A stretch of DNA of 64,000 nt from Laceyella sediminis (GTDB lineage: Bacteria > Bacillota > Bacilli > Thermoactinomycetales > Thermoactinomycetaceae). The stretch is taken from positions 124,001 to 188,000 of the forward strand of contig NZ_PVTZ01000003.1 of NCBI RefSeq assembly GCF_003003125.1, written 5' to 3'. Each line of letters begins with the position of its first letter. Position 1 is the first letter of the stretch. Shown piece after piece: positions 44,345 to 53,855 of the stretch. A program made the translations under genes and the position numbers. Under the pieces are notes generated by a model that saw only the letters and a program-made list of their open reading frames with translations, ran no database searches and was not told where the DNA came from.

Positions 44345-47300
44345 TTTGCTTCGTCTCCTTCCGGGTAATTGTAAATCACTTCAACCTTGCATTCAACATC
44401 CACATTTCTCATGGATGTGGGAGTGGGCCAAGCTCTTTTCAACTTATTATCAGGCTTCATTCCATAAGGATACATGAGAGGCTGATTACGAGTGTAACCC
44501 ATTGGATTACCATACTCCAACGGTTTAAGCCCTTCCCATTCGGCAAATCTCTTTCCCAACATTTTTAATGTATCTTCCAGTTCGGCGGGATCAATTTGTT
44601 CCACTCTTTCATGAATTGTATTTAAAACAAACTCTTTTGTTTTTTCATCCGGGGGAGGATAGGGCCACTTTAAGTTCTCTTCTGAGCCAAGAAAGCGCAC
44701 AATACCTGCAATCACCGCATGAAGTGCACGTTCTCTGACCGGCGTAGCAAACGGTGTAACACTTGTCGGTTCAACATGAGAATAAATCTTGCTGTGGTAA
44801 GAGTAAAATTGCTCATACTGGGAACGGTCCCTAGGTTTTTGAGTATTGTAGATCACGACCACCAGTCCGGGTGCGTCTTGACTCCTTCCAACCCGGCTTG
44901 TGGCTTGAATATATTCCGAAGTCGTCTTTGGTTGTCCGATTACTGTCATTAAACCCAGCCGTGGAATATCCATTCCGACCGAAATCATATTGGTTGCCAG
45001 ACAAATATCAACAGGTTTGTGCTCTTTATTTCCTGGATAACTGCATTCAAGTTCCTGTAAATATTGCGGGATCTCACTTGATTTTACCCTCGAAGTCAGC
45101 TCAATGGTTTTGAGAATGATCCTTTTCTTGTTGTTGTCGCCCAAAACATTTTTACGGAACCACATGGAACGGATATATTCATTGATATCCGCAGAAACAA
45201 GGGTTGCGGCGTGTCCAAGCTCTCTCAGACTGTTAAAGTAGTTTACAATAGTCCAATACGGATCTCTTTGTTTATCATCTGCTTCGATCATCTTCACGGC
45301 TTGGCTCAGAGCAGAAATTACACGCACTTGGGCAGTAGCATGTGACGGTAGTCCGGAAGCATGTACCCCCACGTAGATCCGTCCAGAAACCTTGGCATTA
45401 TCGTGCTCCACATATGCAAAAAATGATTCTCCCGCTTCCAAACACTGTGGAGGGAACAAAAAGACATTATCCTGATCGCAGTTGTACAACGCATGAACCT
45501 GCTCTTTGGCCCTGCTGATGGTGGCAGTGGATGCGATGATTTTCGGACCGCTTCCCATTTCGTTTTTTTTGCACAGAGCCTCCACCAAAGTTTCGTAATG
45601 CCCCGCCATTGAACCCAACGGTCCGGAAATGAGATGAAGCTCATCTTGAATGATCAAGTCCGGAGGTGAAACATTTTTCCCGTTATCCCTGAATCCAAAA
45701 AATGCTCTTGCTGCCGGTTTCCAAGGCAACATGGCAAATTTGTCGACCGTTGCGATGACCAAGGAAGGAGGCTCCATGTACATATCTTCATCGACCACCA
45801 GAACGGGCAATGCCTTCTCGGAAAAATGACAATTTTTATCACCGCACTGAAAATCAACAGTTTCTCTTGTTTTTCTATAACCAACAATCTTGATCTCCAA
45901 TTTTTTTGATTTCCTTTTCCTTGGCACCGGCCCCATTTGTGCTCCGCACCACGGACATTTGAGCAATACAAACTTATTTTCTTGTGTACTGTTCCTCTCT
46001 AAAGCCGAATACGCCGATTTTGCTTCCTGACGAGTATTTGGAGAAATACCCTCTTTACCCCCTCCGGCCCAAAGTCCGATGGTTATTCGATCATTGCCCA
46101 ACACATCAGACTTTTCTTCTCTGATACGCTCACAAGCCGTGATCAAGGCAGCGGCTCTTTGGAATTGTTGAGCGGTCAACAGTCTCAAAGTATATCTCAT
46201 CAATACGGAAGTTCCCGAATCCTCAGGTTTTTTCAGTCGTCTGATAAAGATGGAAAAAGCAGTAAGTCCCAAGTATGCCTCTGTTTTTCCCCCGCCTGTC
46301 GGGAACCAGATGATATCGACCATCTTTCTTTCTTTGCAATTCGGATCCGTTATCGACTTCAAGTTCATCAGGATAAACGCAATCTGAAACGGACGCCAGT
46401 TTCCAAGATGTTTCTTCGGCCAAGTATTTCTGTTCAACACCTCAATTTCTTTGAACGGTTCTATCTCATTTTCATTCCAATTTCTGAGCGGAAGGGCATA
46501 CCGGAGTTGTTGTATAAGCATTGCCTTGTTCATAAGTTGAAAAGCTTGCAATACTTTTTCATCGGATTTGAGAAGCTGAAGTCCTTCCCTCATTCTGTTC
46601 AAACAACGGTAACAGTTTTCAATTTGCTTTTGTGCAATATCCTGAAAGTCCGTTTCAAGAAGCGGGATTTGCTTTTCCTGCTCCTTGATCCATATTTCAT
46701 ATTTAGTACACAAAAGTTTCAAATTGCTGATACCCTTTTCAAATTCACCCAAGTCTGCCAGATCCAACATGCTCAACTCAACATCTTCCAATCTGACGGG
46801 AAGAATAGGTTTCATTTCAAAGGAAGGCAGGATGCTTGTTTCAACTCTTTTGGCTCTCCCTTTTCCACCTTCCACCCAGTGGGCGGCACACCCGTGCCCG
46901 ATTGCATAACTCTTATGGTTTCTGTATAACAGTTTGTTCACTTTGTCATCTTCGTGTGCAATGTACCGGTTTTCGGGATAAGGCAGAATACATGCTTCTC
47001 CGTTTTTGGATTCTATTTTCATATTAACTTGGAAAAAACATTTTTCACTGTCCCGACTGGATGCATCTCCCTTCATTTCATTTACCAAGGAAAAAGTAAT
47101 CAAATGGCGGCCGTTGATGACGGAACGATTGGTCACATAAACAGCCAAACCGATCTCTTCTTCTCCGTAAACAACCGGAAATCTTCTGCTCTCTCTTGCT
47201 CGAAGGGGCAGCTCTTCCGTAGCGATCGGGATGAATGAGTCAATACTTTCCCGAAGATAAGCATTCTTTTTCACTTTTTCATTGCCGTTTTGATCCCTCC

Positions 47301-47721
47301 AAGAGAAACTATCGATCTTATATCTTCCAGCGTATACATGTACAACCACACCGTCTGCAGGGGATTCCATGAAACAGCTCAACCCGATCGCGGACGGAAA
47401 AAAAGCATTGGAGAGATTGACAACATCCTCATAAGGCTCTTCCTCGTCTTCATAATCGTTTCCGAACCTGATGTTTGTCCTGTCAACAGCCTCTTCCGTA
47501 TATTCCTCTTCATCTTTCTCCTCGTTCAACGAAGCCAATTCTTTTTCAGACAACTTTTCGGAATCGTCCATGACAAATCCCTGCGGGAAGAGGATTGCGG
47601 CACCATATCTTTGCCTGGGCGGCTCCAATAATACCTCCTCCCCATTGTCCTGTACAAAAGGTGGGATCGGATCGGGGCCAATCAATTCCCTCCTGAGAAA
47701 ATCAATCATCTTAAGTCTCAT
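44341..47721 (-). CDS. drmA: DISARM helicase DrmA
   Basis: 1126 residues. N-terminal IDFLRRELIGPDPIPPFVQD, typical of DrmA, then a superfamily 2 helicase: Walker A IIWFPTGGGKTEAYLGL near residue 480, DELH box PDLIIQDELHLISGPLGSMA near 700, IASTATISRAKEQV near 745 (motif III), and LATNMISVGMDIPRLGLMTV and IQATSRVGRS near 950 (V-VI). A CPWCGAQMGP zinc finger is near residue 588. ATG overlaps the NERD-helicase stop (ATGA). DrmA translocates on DNA and with DrmB blocks incoming phage DNA. Confidence 0.9.
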   Translation of the reverse strand: MRLKMIDFLRRELIGPDPIPPFVQDNGEEVLLEPPRQRYGAAILFPQGFVMDDSEKLSEKELASLNEEKDEEEYTEEAVDRTNIRFGNDYEDEEEPYEDVVNLSNAFFPSAIGLSCFMESPADGVVVHVYAGRYKIDSFSWRDQNGNEKVKKNAYLRESIDSFIPIATEELPLRARESRRFPVVYGEEEIGLAVYVTNRSVINGRHLITFSLVNEMKGDASSRDSEKCFFQVNMKIESKNGEACILPYPENRYIAHEDDKVNKLLYRNHKSYAIGHGCAAHWVEGGKGRAKRVETSILPSFEMKPILPVRLEDVELSMLDLADLGEFEKGISNLKLLCTKYEIWIKEQEKQIPLLETDFQDIAQKQIENCYRCLNRMREGLQLLKSDEKVLQAFQLMNKAMLIQQLRYALPLRNWNENEIEPFKEIEVLNRNTWPKKHLGNWRPFQIAFILMNLKSITDPNCKERKMVDIIWFPTGGGKTEAYLGLTAFSIFIRRLKKPEDSGTSVLMRYTLRLLTAQQFQRAAALITACERIREEKSDVLGNDRITIGLWAGGGKEGISPNTRQEAKSAYSALERNSTQENKFVLLKCPWCGAQMGPVPRKRKSKKLEIKIVGYRKTRETVDFQCGDKNCHFSEKALPVLVVDEDMYMEPPSLVIATVDKFAMLPWKPAARAFFGFRDNGKNVSPPDLIIQDELHLISGPLGSMAGHYETLVEALCKKNEMGSGPKIIASTATISRAKEQVHALYNCDQDNVFLFPPQCLEAGESFFAYVEHDNAKVSGRIYVGVHASGLPSHATAQVRVISALSQAVKMIEADDKQRDPYWTIVNYFNSLRELGHAATLVSADINEYIRSMWFRKNVLGDNNKKRIILKTIELTSRVKSSEIPQYLQELECSYPGNKEHKPVDICLATNMISVGMDIPRLGLMTVIGQPKTTSEYIQATSRVGRSQDAPGLVVVIYNTQKPRDRSQYEQFYSYHSKIYSHVEPTSVTPFATPVRERALHAVIAGIVRFLGSEENLKWPYPPPDEKTKEFVLNTIHERVEQIDPAELEDTLKMLGKRFAEWEGLKPLEYGNPMGYTRNQPLMYPYGMKPDNKLKRAWPTPTSMRNVDVECKVEVIYNYPEGDEAN

Positions 47722-49439
47722 CGCAGAACCCTCCTCAGAAAAATCTCACTCCAAGTTTCCTTCAAGTCTGATTTAATGAACAAATACAAACCGAGTTTTG
47801 CCCTGGTCATCCCCACATATAACAATTCTCTGATCCTGGCCGACTCAAGATCATCGAGATCAACGATAAAGATATACTTGTTTTCCAGCCCTTTATAGGA
47901 ATGTATGGTACAGAATCCGACACTACCGTCAGGCTTGGGAAGGCGGATCGTCAAATCGTGTATTTTCAAACTTGGCCCGGAAACCTTTGATATAGCGGAA
48001 TTCCCCCATCTTCCTGGAGACAGAATGGTCAAAGAATCCGGGCTTATTCCTTCATCTCTCAATTTTTTCCATGCATTCATAACCTTGTAGCACATATCAT
48101 TTTCATCATCGAAGAAGTAATAGTCCACCGGAAGACCTTCAACTTCACTTACTTTGTAAGCATCCTTGTCAGCCTGAGATAAAATCAGGGCATGCTCTGC
48201 AATATATCTTGTATTTCTGCAATTTTTAGTTAATCTGAAAGAGGCAAATTGAGCCCTGTTCTGAAGAAGATGCAACATTTCATCACGGCTCTGATCACTG
48301 TAGATGGACTGATATTTCAAATCACAGAATATCTGCCACTCTCCCTCTTTCAATCCACCTTTGATCAACAAATCCAAAACATCTAGATAATTTTCACGGA
48401 TCAAGTCTTGCCCTTCATCCAAAATCAACTTGTCGTACGGTTCTAAACCGTATTCAACAATATTTTCAAATGCTTTTTCCGGTAGAATTCGGTTAAAAAA
48501 GTCAGGATGTTTTTCATCCAAATGATCTCGTTTGCATATCGTTCTCAGATATCCGTGAAAAGTAGATACCGTTACCATGCACTGATCCGTAAAGCTTTGT
48601 TTGAGCTTATCCGCAAGTAAGCTGTTGTAACATAAGAACAAAACTCTTTGATTTTTTAATTCACTCCTTCTCGCAGATTCAACAGCCAACATGGTTTTTC
48701 CGGTTCCTGCTCCGCCTTCAAACAACACCTGCTTGTTAAATTGCATTCCATCCAAACAAGCATACTGTTCTTCAGTGAGACGAATGATTTCGTTTTCGGC
48801 CATTTGTTCCCTGTGCCACATTGGAACGATGATATCAAAATCCTTTCTTAAAAAGGATACCAACTTCTCGATATCCTTTTTTTTTGGCAATATTCTCGAT
48901 ATGCCTTTCTCCTCCAACAGCTTTTTTGTATTCTCATACAACCGTTTGATATATTCGGTAACCGGCTTGTTCTTGCTGCGTAAATCATAAACCTGCCACT
49001 GCTCCATGTCTGGGCCGCTTTCTTTGAACTCTATATCTGTGAACATCACACCGCATCCAAAAAGCAAATTTCCCAGACGATCGTACTTGCCGAATCGGCT
49101 TTCCACTGATTTCATCAAACTGAACATTCCGTCCCTCGCCTGTTCAAAAGGACCCACCTTTTTTTTGAACGATTTTCCGTGTCGGTTCGTGAAGATCCAC
49201 AACCCGTTCTCTCTTTTGACGCCCCCAGACTTCACTTCCAGACAAAATATCCCCAAATTCGGAACCAAGACCACAAAATCAATTTCTCCATACAATCGTT
49301 TTACGTGACGTGAAATCCCCAAAGAATGCAAAACTACCCAGTCATCTGATTTGGGGGCATTTTTAAAAAGTTCAAATACCTCTTTTTCGCCTTGGCTTCT
49401 TAAATTTTTGTCATAAACATCGGGAATCATCCGTGCCAT
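47718..49439 (-). CDS. NERD nuclease-UvrD-like helicase fusion, in place of DrmC
   Basis: 573 residues. NERD nuclease domain (~20-150): YGEIDFVVLVPNLGIFCLEV with Asp and the E-x-K of LEVKSGG. Superfamily 1 helicase follows: FEGGAGTGKTMLAVESA (I, near residue 245), DKLILDEGQDLI (II, near 340), FRLTKNCRNTRYIA (IV), FCTIHSYKGLENKYIFIVDL (V, near 515), ELLYVGMTRAKLGL (VI). Start at ATG 49439 overlaps the drmE stop; ATG 49430 gives a 4-bp overlap. The domains suggest a nuclease coupled to a DNA translocase. It is not among the standard DISARM subunits, but is embedded between drmE and drmA with overlapping frames. Confidence 0.85.
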   Translation of the reverse strand: MARMIPDVYDKNLRSQGEKEVFELFKNAPKSDDWVVLHSLGISRHVKRLYGEIDFVVLVPNLGIFCLEVKSGGVKRENGLWIFTNRHGKSFKKKVGPFEQARDGMFSLMKSVESRFGKYDRLGNLLFGCGVMFTDIEFKESGPDMEQWQVYDLRSKNKPVTEYIKRLYENTKKLLEEKGISRILPKKKDIEKLVSFLRKDFDIIVPMWHREQMAENEIIRLTEEQYACLDGMQFNKQVLFEGGAGTGKTMLAVESARRSELKNQRVLFLCYNSLLADKLKQSFTDQCMVTVSTFHGYLRTICKRDHLDEKHPDFFNRILPEKAFENIVEYGLEPYDKLILDEGQDLIRENYLDVLDLLIKGGLKEGEWQIFCDLKYQSIYSDQSRDEMLHLLQNRAQFASFRLTKNCRNTRYIAEHALILSQADKDAYKVSEVEGLPVDYYFFDDENDMCYKVMNAWKKLRDEGISPDSLTILSPGRWGNSAISKVSGPSLKIHDLTIRLPKPDGSVGFCTIHSYKGLENKYIFIVDLDDLESARIRELLYVGMTRAKLGLYLFIKSDLKETWSEIFLRRVLR

Positions 49440-51829
49440 GTTTCCACCCCATCTTTGATTTCCAAAATTTTGTTGACGCAAGACTTTCTAACATTCTTCA
49501 ATAATTTGGAAACCCGTTTGACGACAAGATATTGATACATACCCGTTGTTGTACCTGATTCGAGTGCAACAGCTGACTCACCGTAACATTTCTTGATTTC
49601 AGTCAACACTTGATTTGCCAATATGTATGAAGCTTGGATGTGAGCAGATTTCAGTTTGACAATTGCTTCCTTCACTTCTTTAATCTTGGATAGAAGAGGC
49701 GGATACTTGGTTGCTTGGGCAATAATATCTATATCGTCCAGTTGAGCCGGTCCGATCATTTCCTTTTTCAGCCAATTGCTTACGGTAACTTTAGTTCGTT
49801 TCAAACCGTGTTGCTTCAAAAGCTTGAACAGTTCGTCAAGATTTCTGTTCTTTTCTTCAAACTTTATTCTTAGGGCGGTTTGCCAGAGAATTGCCATTCC
49901 TCTGAGATCAAGATTGTTGTTTTTTTTGAAATAATCGTCAACAATCTCCTTGATTTTGTCAGGACATGACTTGACAAAGATGATCTTGTCCCCTTTCTTC
50001 AGTACAGAAGCCTCAATCTCTTTAAAGAAATAATCCTCAAGATCATCACCTTCGTCTATCACCTTGTATAATGGATAAGTTTGAGTGAAAAATGCCCGAT
50101 ATCCGTCTTCAAACTCAATAAGAAATGCATTTTCGGCAAGATTTTTGTCACTTGTTAAGTATTTTTTAAAGTACCTGCCCTGAAAGTATCTGAACTCAAT
50201 TTTTTCCGGTTCGAGCTGCAATGTCCCTTTCAATTCTTCTGTTGTCGGAATTTTTTCTGTCAATTGCTCAATTTTTTTCCAAACAATGCGCCCTGAAAAA
50301 ACTGAAAAATTTCTTTGGATTATTTGATAAAAAGTCCAAAAATAAGTTTTCATCTCATGATCCCACAAAAGGATAGTCAGATCCTTGCAGGAATACAAAG
50401 CTATTAATCGATGCATATCTTCTAATCCCAAATACCCTGACACAAACAATCTGTCATAATACCGGTCTCCCGACATCAATAATTTTGGGGTGACTATCTC
50501 AACTTTTTTCAATCCCTTGGCTTGAAAAAACTCCTTCCAATACTCTTCGCATTTCAAAAATTCTTGATTATTTTTTACCACTATTCCAATTTTATCGGTC
50601 CGATATGTCAATAGTAAATTCTTTAAATATCTGATCTTTTCATTTTCTTGCCTATGCCTGTATTCCTCGTTTTCCAACAACTCCAAAGCCAATGTCAATT
50701 CATTCAGTGACTTGTCCAAACTAAGAATTCTTCTAATTTCGGACAAACGCTCACTGAAATAAACTGTCGGAGTAATAGACAATGCCATGAAATAAAGATA
50801 CATGGCCGCCTCTGAACGTAGGTCATTAACTTTTTCACCCAAATGTATTGCATCACGATGAAGAGTTTCAAATGCCCTTGATAAATTTTCGTTTTCAAAA
50901 ACAACGGGTTCAATCTGAATCTCACGGGAGATTTCGAACATTCGATTTATGTATTCAAATTTCCCGGATTCAGGCAACCTCAATTCATCGATCCACCTTT
51001 TATCCATTACAATCTTAAACCCCAAATCTCGAAAAAAATTAACATTTTTACTCTCGCTATGTTCAACCAAAACCGTTACCGGAATACCTTTTTCAAATAC
51101 CAAGTCTTCAAACTGTGATCGATCGTCTAACAAATGTCTGGATCCATCAATGATCAGGTGATTGGGTAAGGGATTATCAGAGTTTAAATAGCTGTAAAAT
51201 CGATGAATATCACTTGAAACAACGAGATTGTTCAACATTTGCTTTGAACAAACGTCAATGTCAACTATATTTCCATCTCTATCAAGTCTTGCACAGGATG
51301 CAAGGTCAAGATGTTTCAACTTTCCCCATGCTTCTTTAAATGATTTCATACTTCCAATGAGTGCTGTATGAATAGGAATATTTTCGTCCAAAATCAGTTT
51401 TTCATTGGATTCTGGATCATTGATCAACGTTGTAGCAATGGTCAAAGAAGCTTCATTTTTTACAGGATACAGTCTGAAAATCTTATTTAAAGGAATGATA
51501 TGATTTACCCTTCTCTTTTTGGGATGTCTTACAGAAAGTTTAATTCGTCCGGCCGAATGGTTAATTGATACAAACTCGCATACAACATTGTTAACCAACA
51601 ACTTCTGCCCCTTTTTGAATGATAAGCTATCGATATCCAGACCTTTACCATGTTTATATCGTTCCCACGCTGCATCCCAAATGCCCAACCAAACTGCAAT
51701 ATCATATTTTCTTGGGAGTACAATGACCTTTCTGGAGGATTCAGGGGTTGCTTTATATTTCAGTAAAACCTCAAACAGTGGATGAATCAGAGAGGTGTCG
51801 CCTTTTTTAACCAGCTTCCTCAAATCCAT
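49427..51829 (-). CDS. drmE: Large protein at the head of the DISARM operon (probable DrmE)
   Basis: 800 residues, no recognised catalytic motif. Beginning MDLRKLVKKGDTSLIHPLFE; blocks such as KVIVLPRKYDIAVWLGIWDA near residue 38, NHLIIDGSRHLLDDRSQFED near 222 and LKQHGLKRTKVTVSNWLKKE near 695 (helix-turn-helix-like). It is the first gene of the operon, ahead of the NERD-helicase and drmA, where class 2 DISARM has drmE, a protein of this size and unknown function. The assignment rests on position and length; sequence match was not tested. Frames overlap by 13 bp with the next gene. Confidence 0.65.
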   Translation of the reverse strand: MDLRKLVKKGDTSLIHPLFEVLLKYKATPESSRKVIVLPRKYDIAVWLGIWDAAWERYKHGKGLDIDSLSFKKGQKLLVNNVVCEFVSINHSAGRIKLSVRHPKKRRVNHIIPLNKIFRLYPVKNEASLTIATTLINDPESNEKLILDENIPIHTALIGSMKSFKEAWGKLKHLDLASCARLDRDGNIVDIDVCSKQMLNNLVVSSDIHRFYSYLNSDNPLPNHLIIDGSRHLLDDRSQFEDLVFEKGIPVTVLVEHSESKNVNFFRDLGFKIVMDKRWIDELRLPESGKFEYINRMFEISREIQIEPVVFENENLSRAFETLHRDAIHLGEKVNDLRSEAAMYLYFMALSITPTVYFSERLSEIRRILSLDKSLNELTLALELLENEEYRHRQENEKIRYLKNLLLTYRTDKIGIVVKNNQEFLKCEEYWKEFFQAKGLKKVEIVTPKLLMSGDRYYDRLFVSGYLGLEDMHRLIALYSCKDLTILLWDHEMKTYFWTFYQIIQRNFSVFSGRIVWKKIEQLTEKIPTTEELKGTLQLEPEKIEFRYFQGRYFKKYLTSDKNLAENAFLIEFEDGYRAFFTQTYPLYKVIDEGDDLEDYFFKEIEASVLKKGDKIIFVKSCPDKIKEIVDDYFKKNNNLDLRGMAILWQTALRIKFEEKNRNLDELFKLLKQHGLKRTKVTVSNWLKKEMIGPAQLDDIDIIAQATKYPPLLSKIKEVKEAIVKLKSAHIQASYILANQVLTEIKKCYGESAVALESGTTTGMYQYLVVKRVSKLLKNVRKSCVNKILEIKDGVETWHG

Positions 51830-51939
51830 GATCCCACCAACTTCTCCGAAATTTTTATCTAATTGTCAAACAGTATACATATATAAATTCGATTAATAAT
51901 TAATTTTTTGTGTAAGATCTTGCAAATAGAGAGGACTAG

Positions 51940-52340
51940 GTTAATTCTTCTCCTAAGCTGCTAAACTCATTAATAAAGGAGCCTGTCCCATGTCTAAGCG
52001 CGTTTACCGCACCACGAAAAAGTTAGGCTTGTTAGCCTCACTCAGGGCGCGATGGCTAGAGCTACCTATTACCATGATCTATGCCTATAACAAATAAAAT
52101 TGGGCTATTCATTGTCATGGTTCTTCCGAACCGATGAGCTTCTTTCTGTTGTCAACCGAGCACTAAAAACCATTTTCCTCAAGGAGTTAAAGGCTGTGTC
52201 GATCCGCATTGACAATGGTTGACCAAATAACCAGCCACCGTTATGTCAAAGCACTTCAAGACACCGGAATTAAGCAGGAGCGAACGGGTTACAACAACAT
52301 GCTAATGATTCCAGACACTAAAAGAAGAAATGGTTTAGTT
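51940..52340 (+). pseudogene. IS3-type (rve integrase) transposase remnant
   Basis: Fragmented plus-strand frames. One reads VDQITSHRYVKALQDTGIKQ and then ERTGYNN, the stretch around the conserved DDE region of IS3-family OrfB transposases (compare SRRYVKALQDTGI...). Another short frame precedes it (RVYRTTKKLGLLASLRARW). Stops and frameshifts are present and no complete orf survives. Confidence 0.6.
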
Positions 52341-52960
52341 TCAGAATACTCCTCCTTTTTGGAAGCAAAAAAATGACATCGACTAACTACACTTCTACAA
52401 TGCAAAGCGACCGCATTCTTAATGGGGATACCCGTCTCCAAAAGAGTTCCACCAACTTTCTACTTCAAATGCGGCTTAAATGTCTGGAATTTTGAAATTC
52501 ATTATGAAAAGATACCTTCCTGAATCAGCATAGCATCTTTTTCAATACTATTCAATTTTTTATTAAGACTTATTATATAAATGAAGTTCTTAATACAGCA
52601 CGGAATACATTGATTTCTCTCGGACATTCACAGTTATTGTTGAAAAGCTTCTTTTAAATTTATTTTGATCTACTTAGAACTTATTTCAAAATGAATAAGT
52701 AAAGAATAATTCATAGAGGTTGTTGCTTAATTAGCGAGAGGAGCTAGAATCTTAGTGTTTCCATGGCGCTTTCCTTGTATTTAAACCAAGTTACTTATTA
52801 ACTAAGCAATCAAATAAATATACCAAAATCACCAATGACAAGTGCCTGCGTTTTGGTAACAGTTTCTTTCCTAAGCCACAAATCACAAAAAGCCTATTTT
52901 GCCTACAGCAAACCCCTAAAATTACCAAGAGGATCGTATTTGGCGAGCTCTTTTTTCACA
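52341..52960. other. AT-rich region without a gene
   Basis: No supported gene, RNA or strong repeat; probably decayed mobile-element DNA between two transposase remnants. Confidence 0.5.
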
Positions 52961-52969
52961 GCTAGACGC

Positions 52970-53183
52970 ACAATCAAAAATAGAGCGGGCTCAGGCCTTC
53001 CTCGACGGTAGCTTCGTACCGTATAAAAAAGAGGGTCTCATGTAGGGAAAACCAAGTGGGGGAATGGATCCAAAGTCATGGTTGTAGCAGACGAGAACGG
53101 TCTGCCTATTGGTGTCCGTATGACAAGTGCTCAACCCCACGAAAGAAAACTTGCCCAATGCTGGGATTGTTCTCTATATGATT
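52970..53183 (+). pseudogene. IS5-like transposase remnant A
   Basis: Two frames, interrupted by a frameshift near 53035: AFLDGSFVPYKKEG, and SHVGKTKWGNGSKVMVVADE continuing NGLPIGVRMTSAQPHERKLA. This matches the start of the IS5/IS427 OrfB DDE domain (LDGTFV...G...GKG.K.M...D..GLPL). Ends at a stop at about 53183. Confidence 0.65.
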
Positions 53184-53298
53184 AATACTTTCAACACACA
53201 ACTCCCATCCCATTGTTTATATTCTTCCTTTTCTACTAAACTTTTTTATCTATTCCATTCTGAGCATATCCAAACCTTCTATTCAGTTTCTGATGTCG

Positions 53299-53812
53299 AC
53301 TGGGTCGTCCTCGTCAACAGCACAATTGTTCGAGCTCATCAGCACGCCACAGGCGCGCCGAAAAAAGGGGGATCCTCACTTCTAAACTGAGGCACTGGGG
53401 CGGAGCTTTGGAGGACTGACGACCAAAATTCATCTTGCTTGTGATGGAAAAGGTTGCCCGCTCGCTTTTACCATCACCCCAGGTCAACAGCATGACTGTA
53501 CCCAATTACAAGCATTGCTGGACTCCATTTGTGTTCCCCGTTTTGGAAAAGAAAGACATCGCAAGAGGCCGGATCATTTGATTGCAGATCGCGGCTACAG
53601 CTATCCGTTTTGTCGTCGCCTACTCCTCAAACGTGGCATTCCCCACACGATTCCAGAGCGTAAAAATCAGGCTGAGCGCCGGTCCAAAAAGCCAAGTCGT
53701 CCTCTCTCCTTCATCCTTCAGTAAAGAACGATACGCACGTCAAAACATAATTGAGCATTGCATTAACCGTCAGAAGCAATGGCGTGGCTTTGACCAACCA
53801 CTCCATATGCTT
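53299..53812 (+). pseudogene. IS5-like transposase remnant B
   Basis: Frames VNSTIVRAHQHATGAPKKGG, then (other frame) GGLTTKIHLACDGKGCPLAF, LIADRGYSYPFCRRLLLKRG and IPHTIPERKNQAERRSKK, then (third frame) FSKERYARQNIIEHCINRQK and QWRGF. These are consecutive parts of an IS5-family DDE transposase, including the DRGY motif (second acidic residue). At least two frameshifts break it. It stops at the element's inverted repeat. Confidence 0.8.
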
Positions 53813-53814
53813 TT

Positions 53815-53855
53815 CCCCTTTTTTGCAAATACACCACATCACGTTGCTGATGTGG
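53815..53855. other. Element attachment site at the gerE 5' side
   Basis: Minus strand: CACATCAGCAACGTGATG (53837-53854) then TGGTGT and ATTTGCAAAAAAGGGG (53830-53815). The inverted repeat is 13 nt from the central AA (53845-53844), as at the other end. Confidence 0.8.

Larger units (their letters stand above)
28569..53844. mobile_element. 25.3-kb gerE-intervening (skin-like) element with DISARM island
   Basis: The interval separates the two halves of gerE. Both junctions carry CACAT(C/T)AGCAACGTGATG, and going inward each is followed, after exactly 13 nt from the central AA/TT, by ATTTGCAAAAAAGGGG in inverted orientation (28583-28598 and 53815-53830). Excision at the AA would remove 25,276 bp and restore gerE in frame. 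The element encodes a large serine recombinase of the SpoIVCA kind. Known parallels are skin in sigK, SPbeta in spsM and a gerE-intervening element described in Bacillus cereus ATCC 10987 (recalled, not checked). No phage structural genes are present. Cargo: Imm1-like protein, TctABC with two-component system, amidohydrolase, VOC protein and a DISARM-type defence island. Confidence 0.88.

Noticed and set aside
51830-51940. Promoter of the DISARM operon (TATACT, TTGACA motifs)
   Set aside because: Spacing does not fit a single -35/-10 pair, so no call was made.
28569-53844. Prophage reading of the element
   Set aside because: No capsid, tail, terminase, portal or lysis genes; the only phage-like gene is the serine recombinase.
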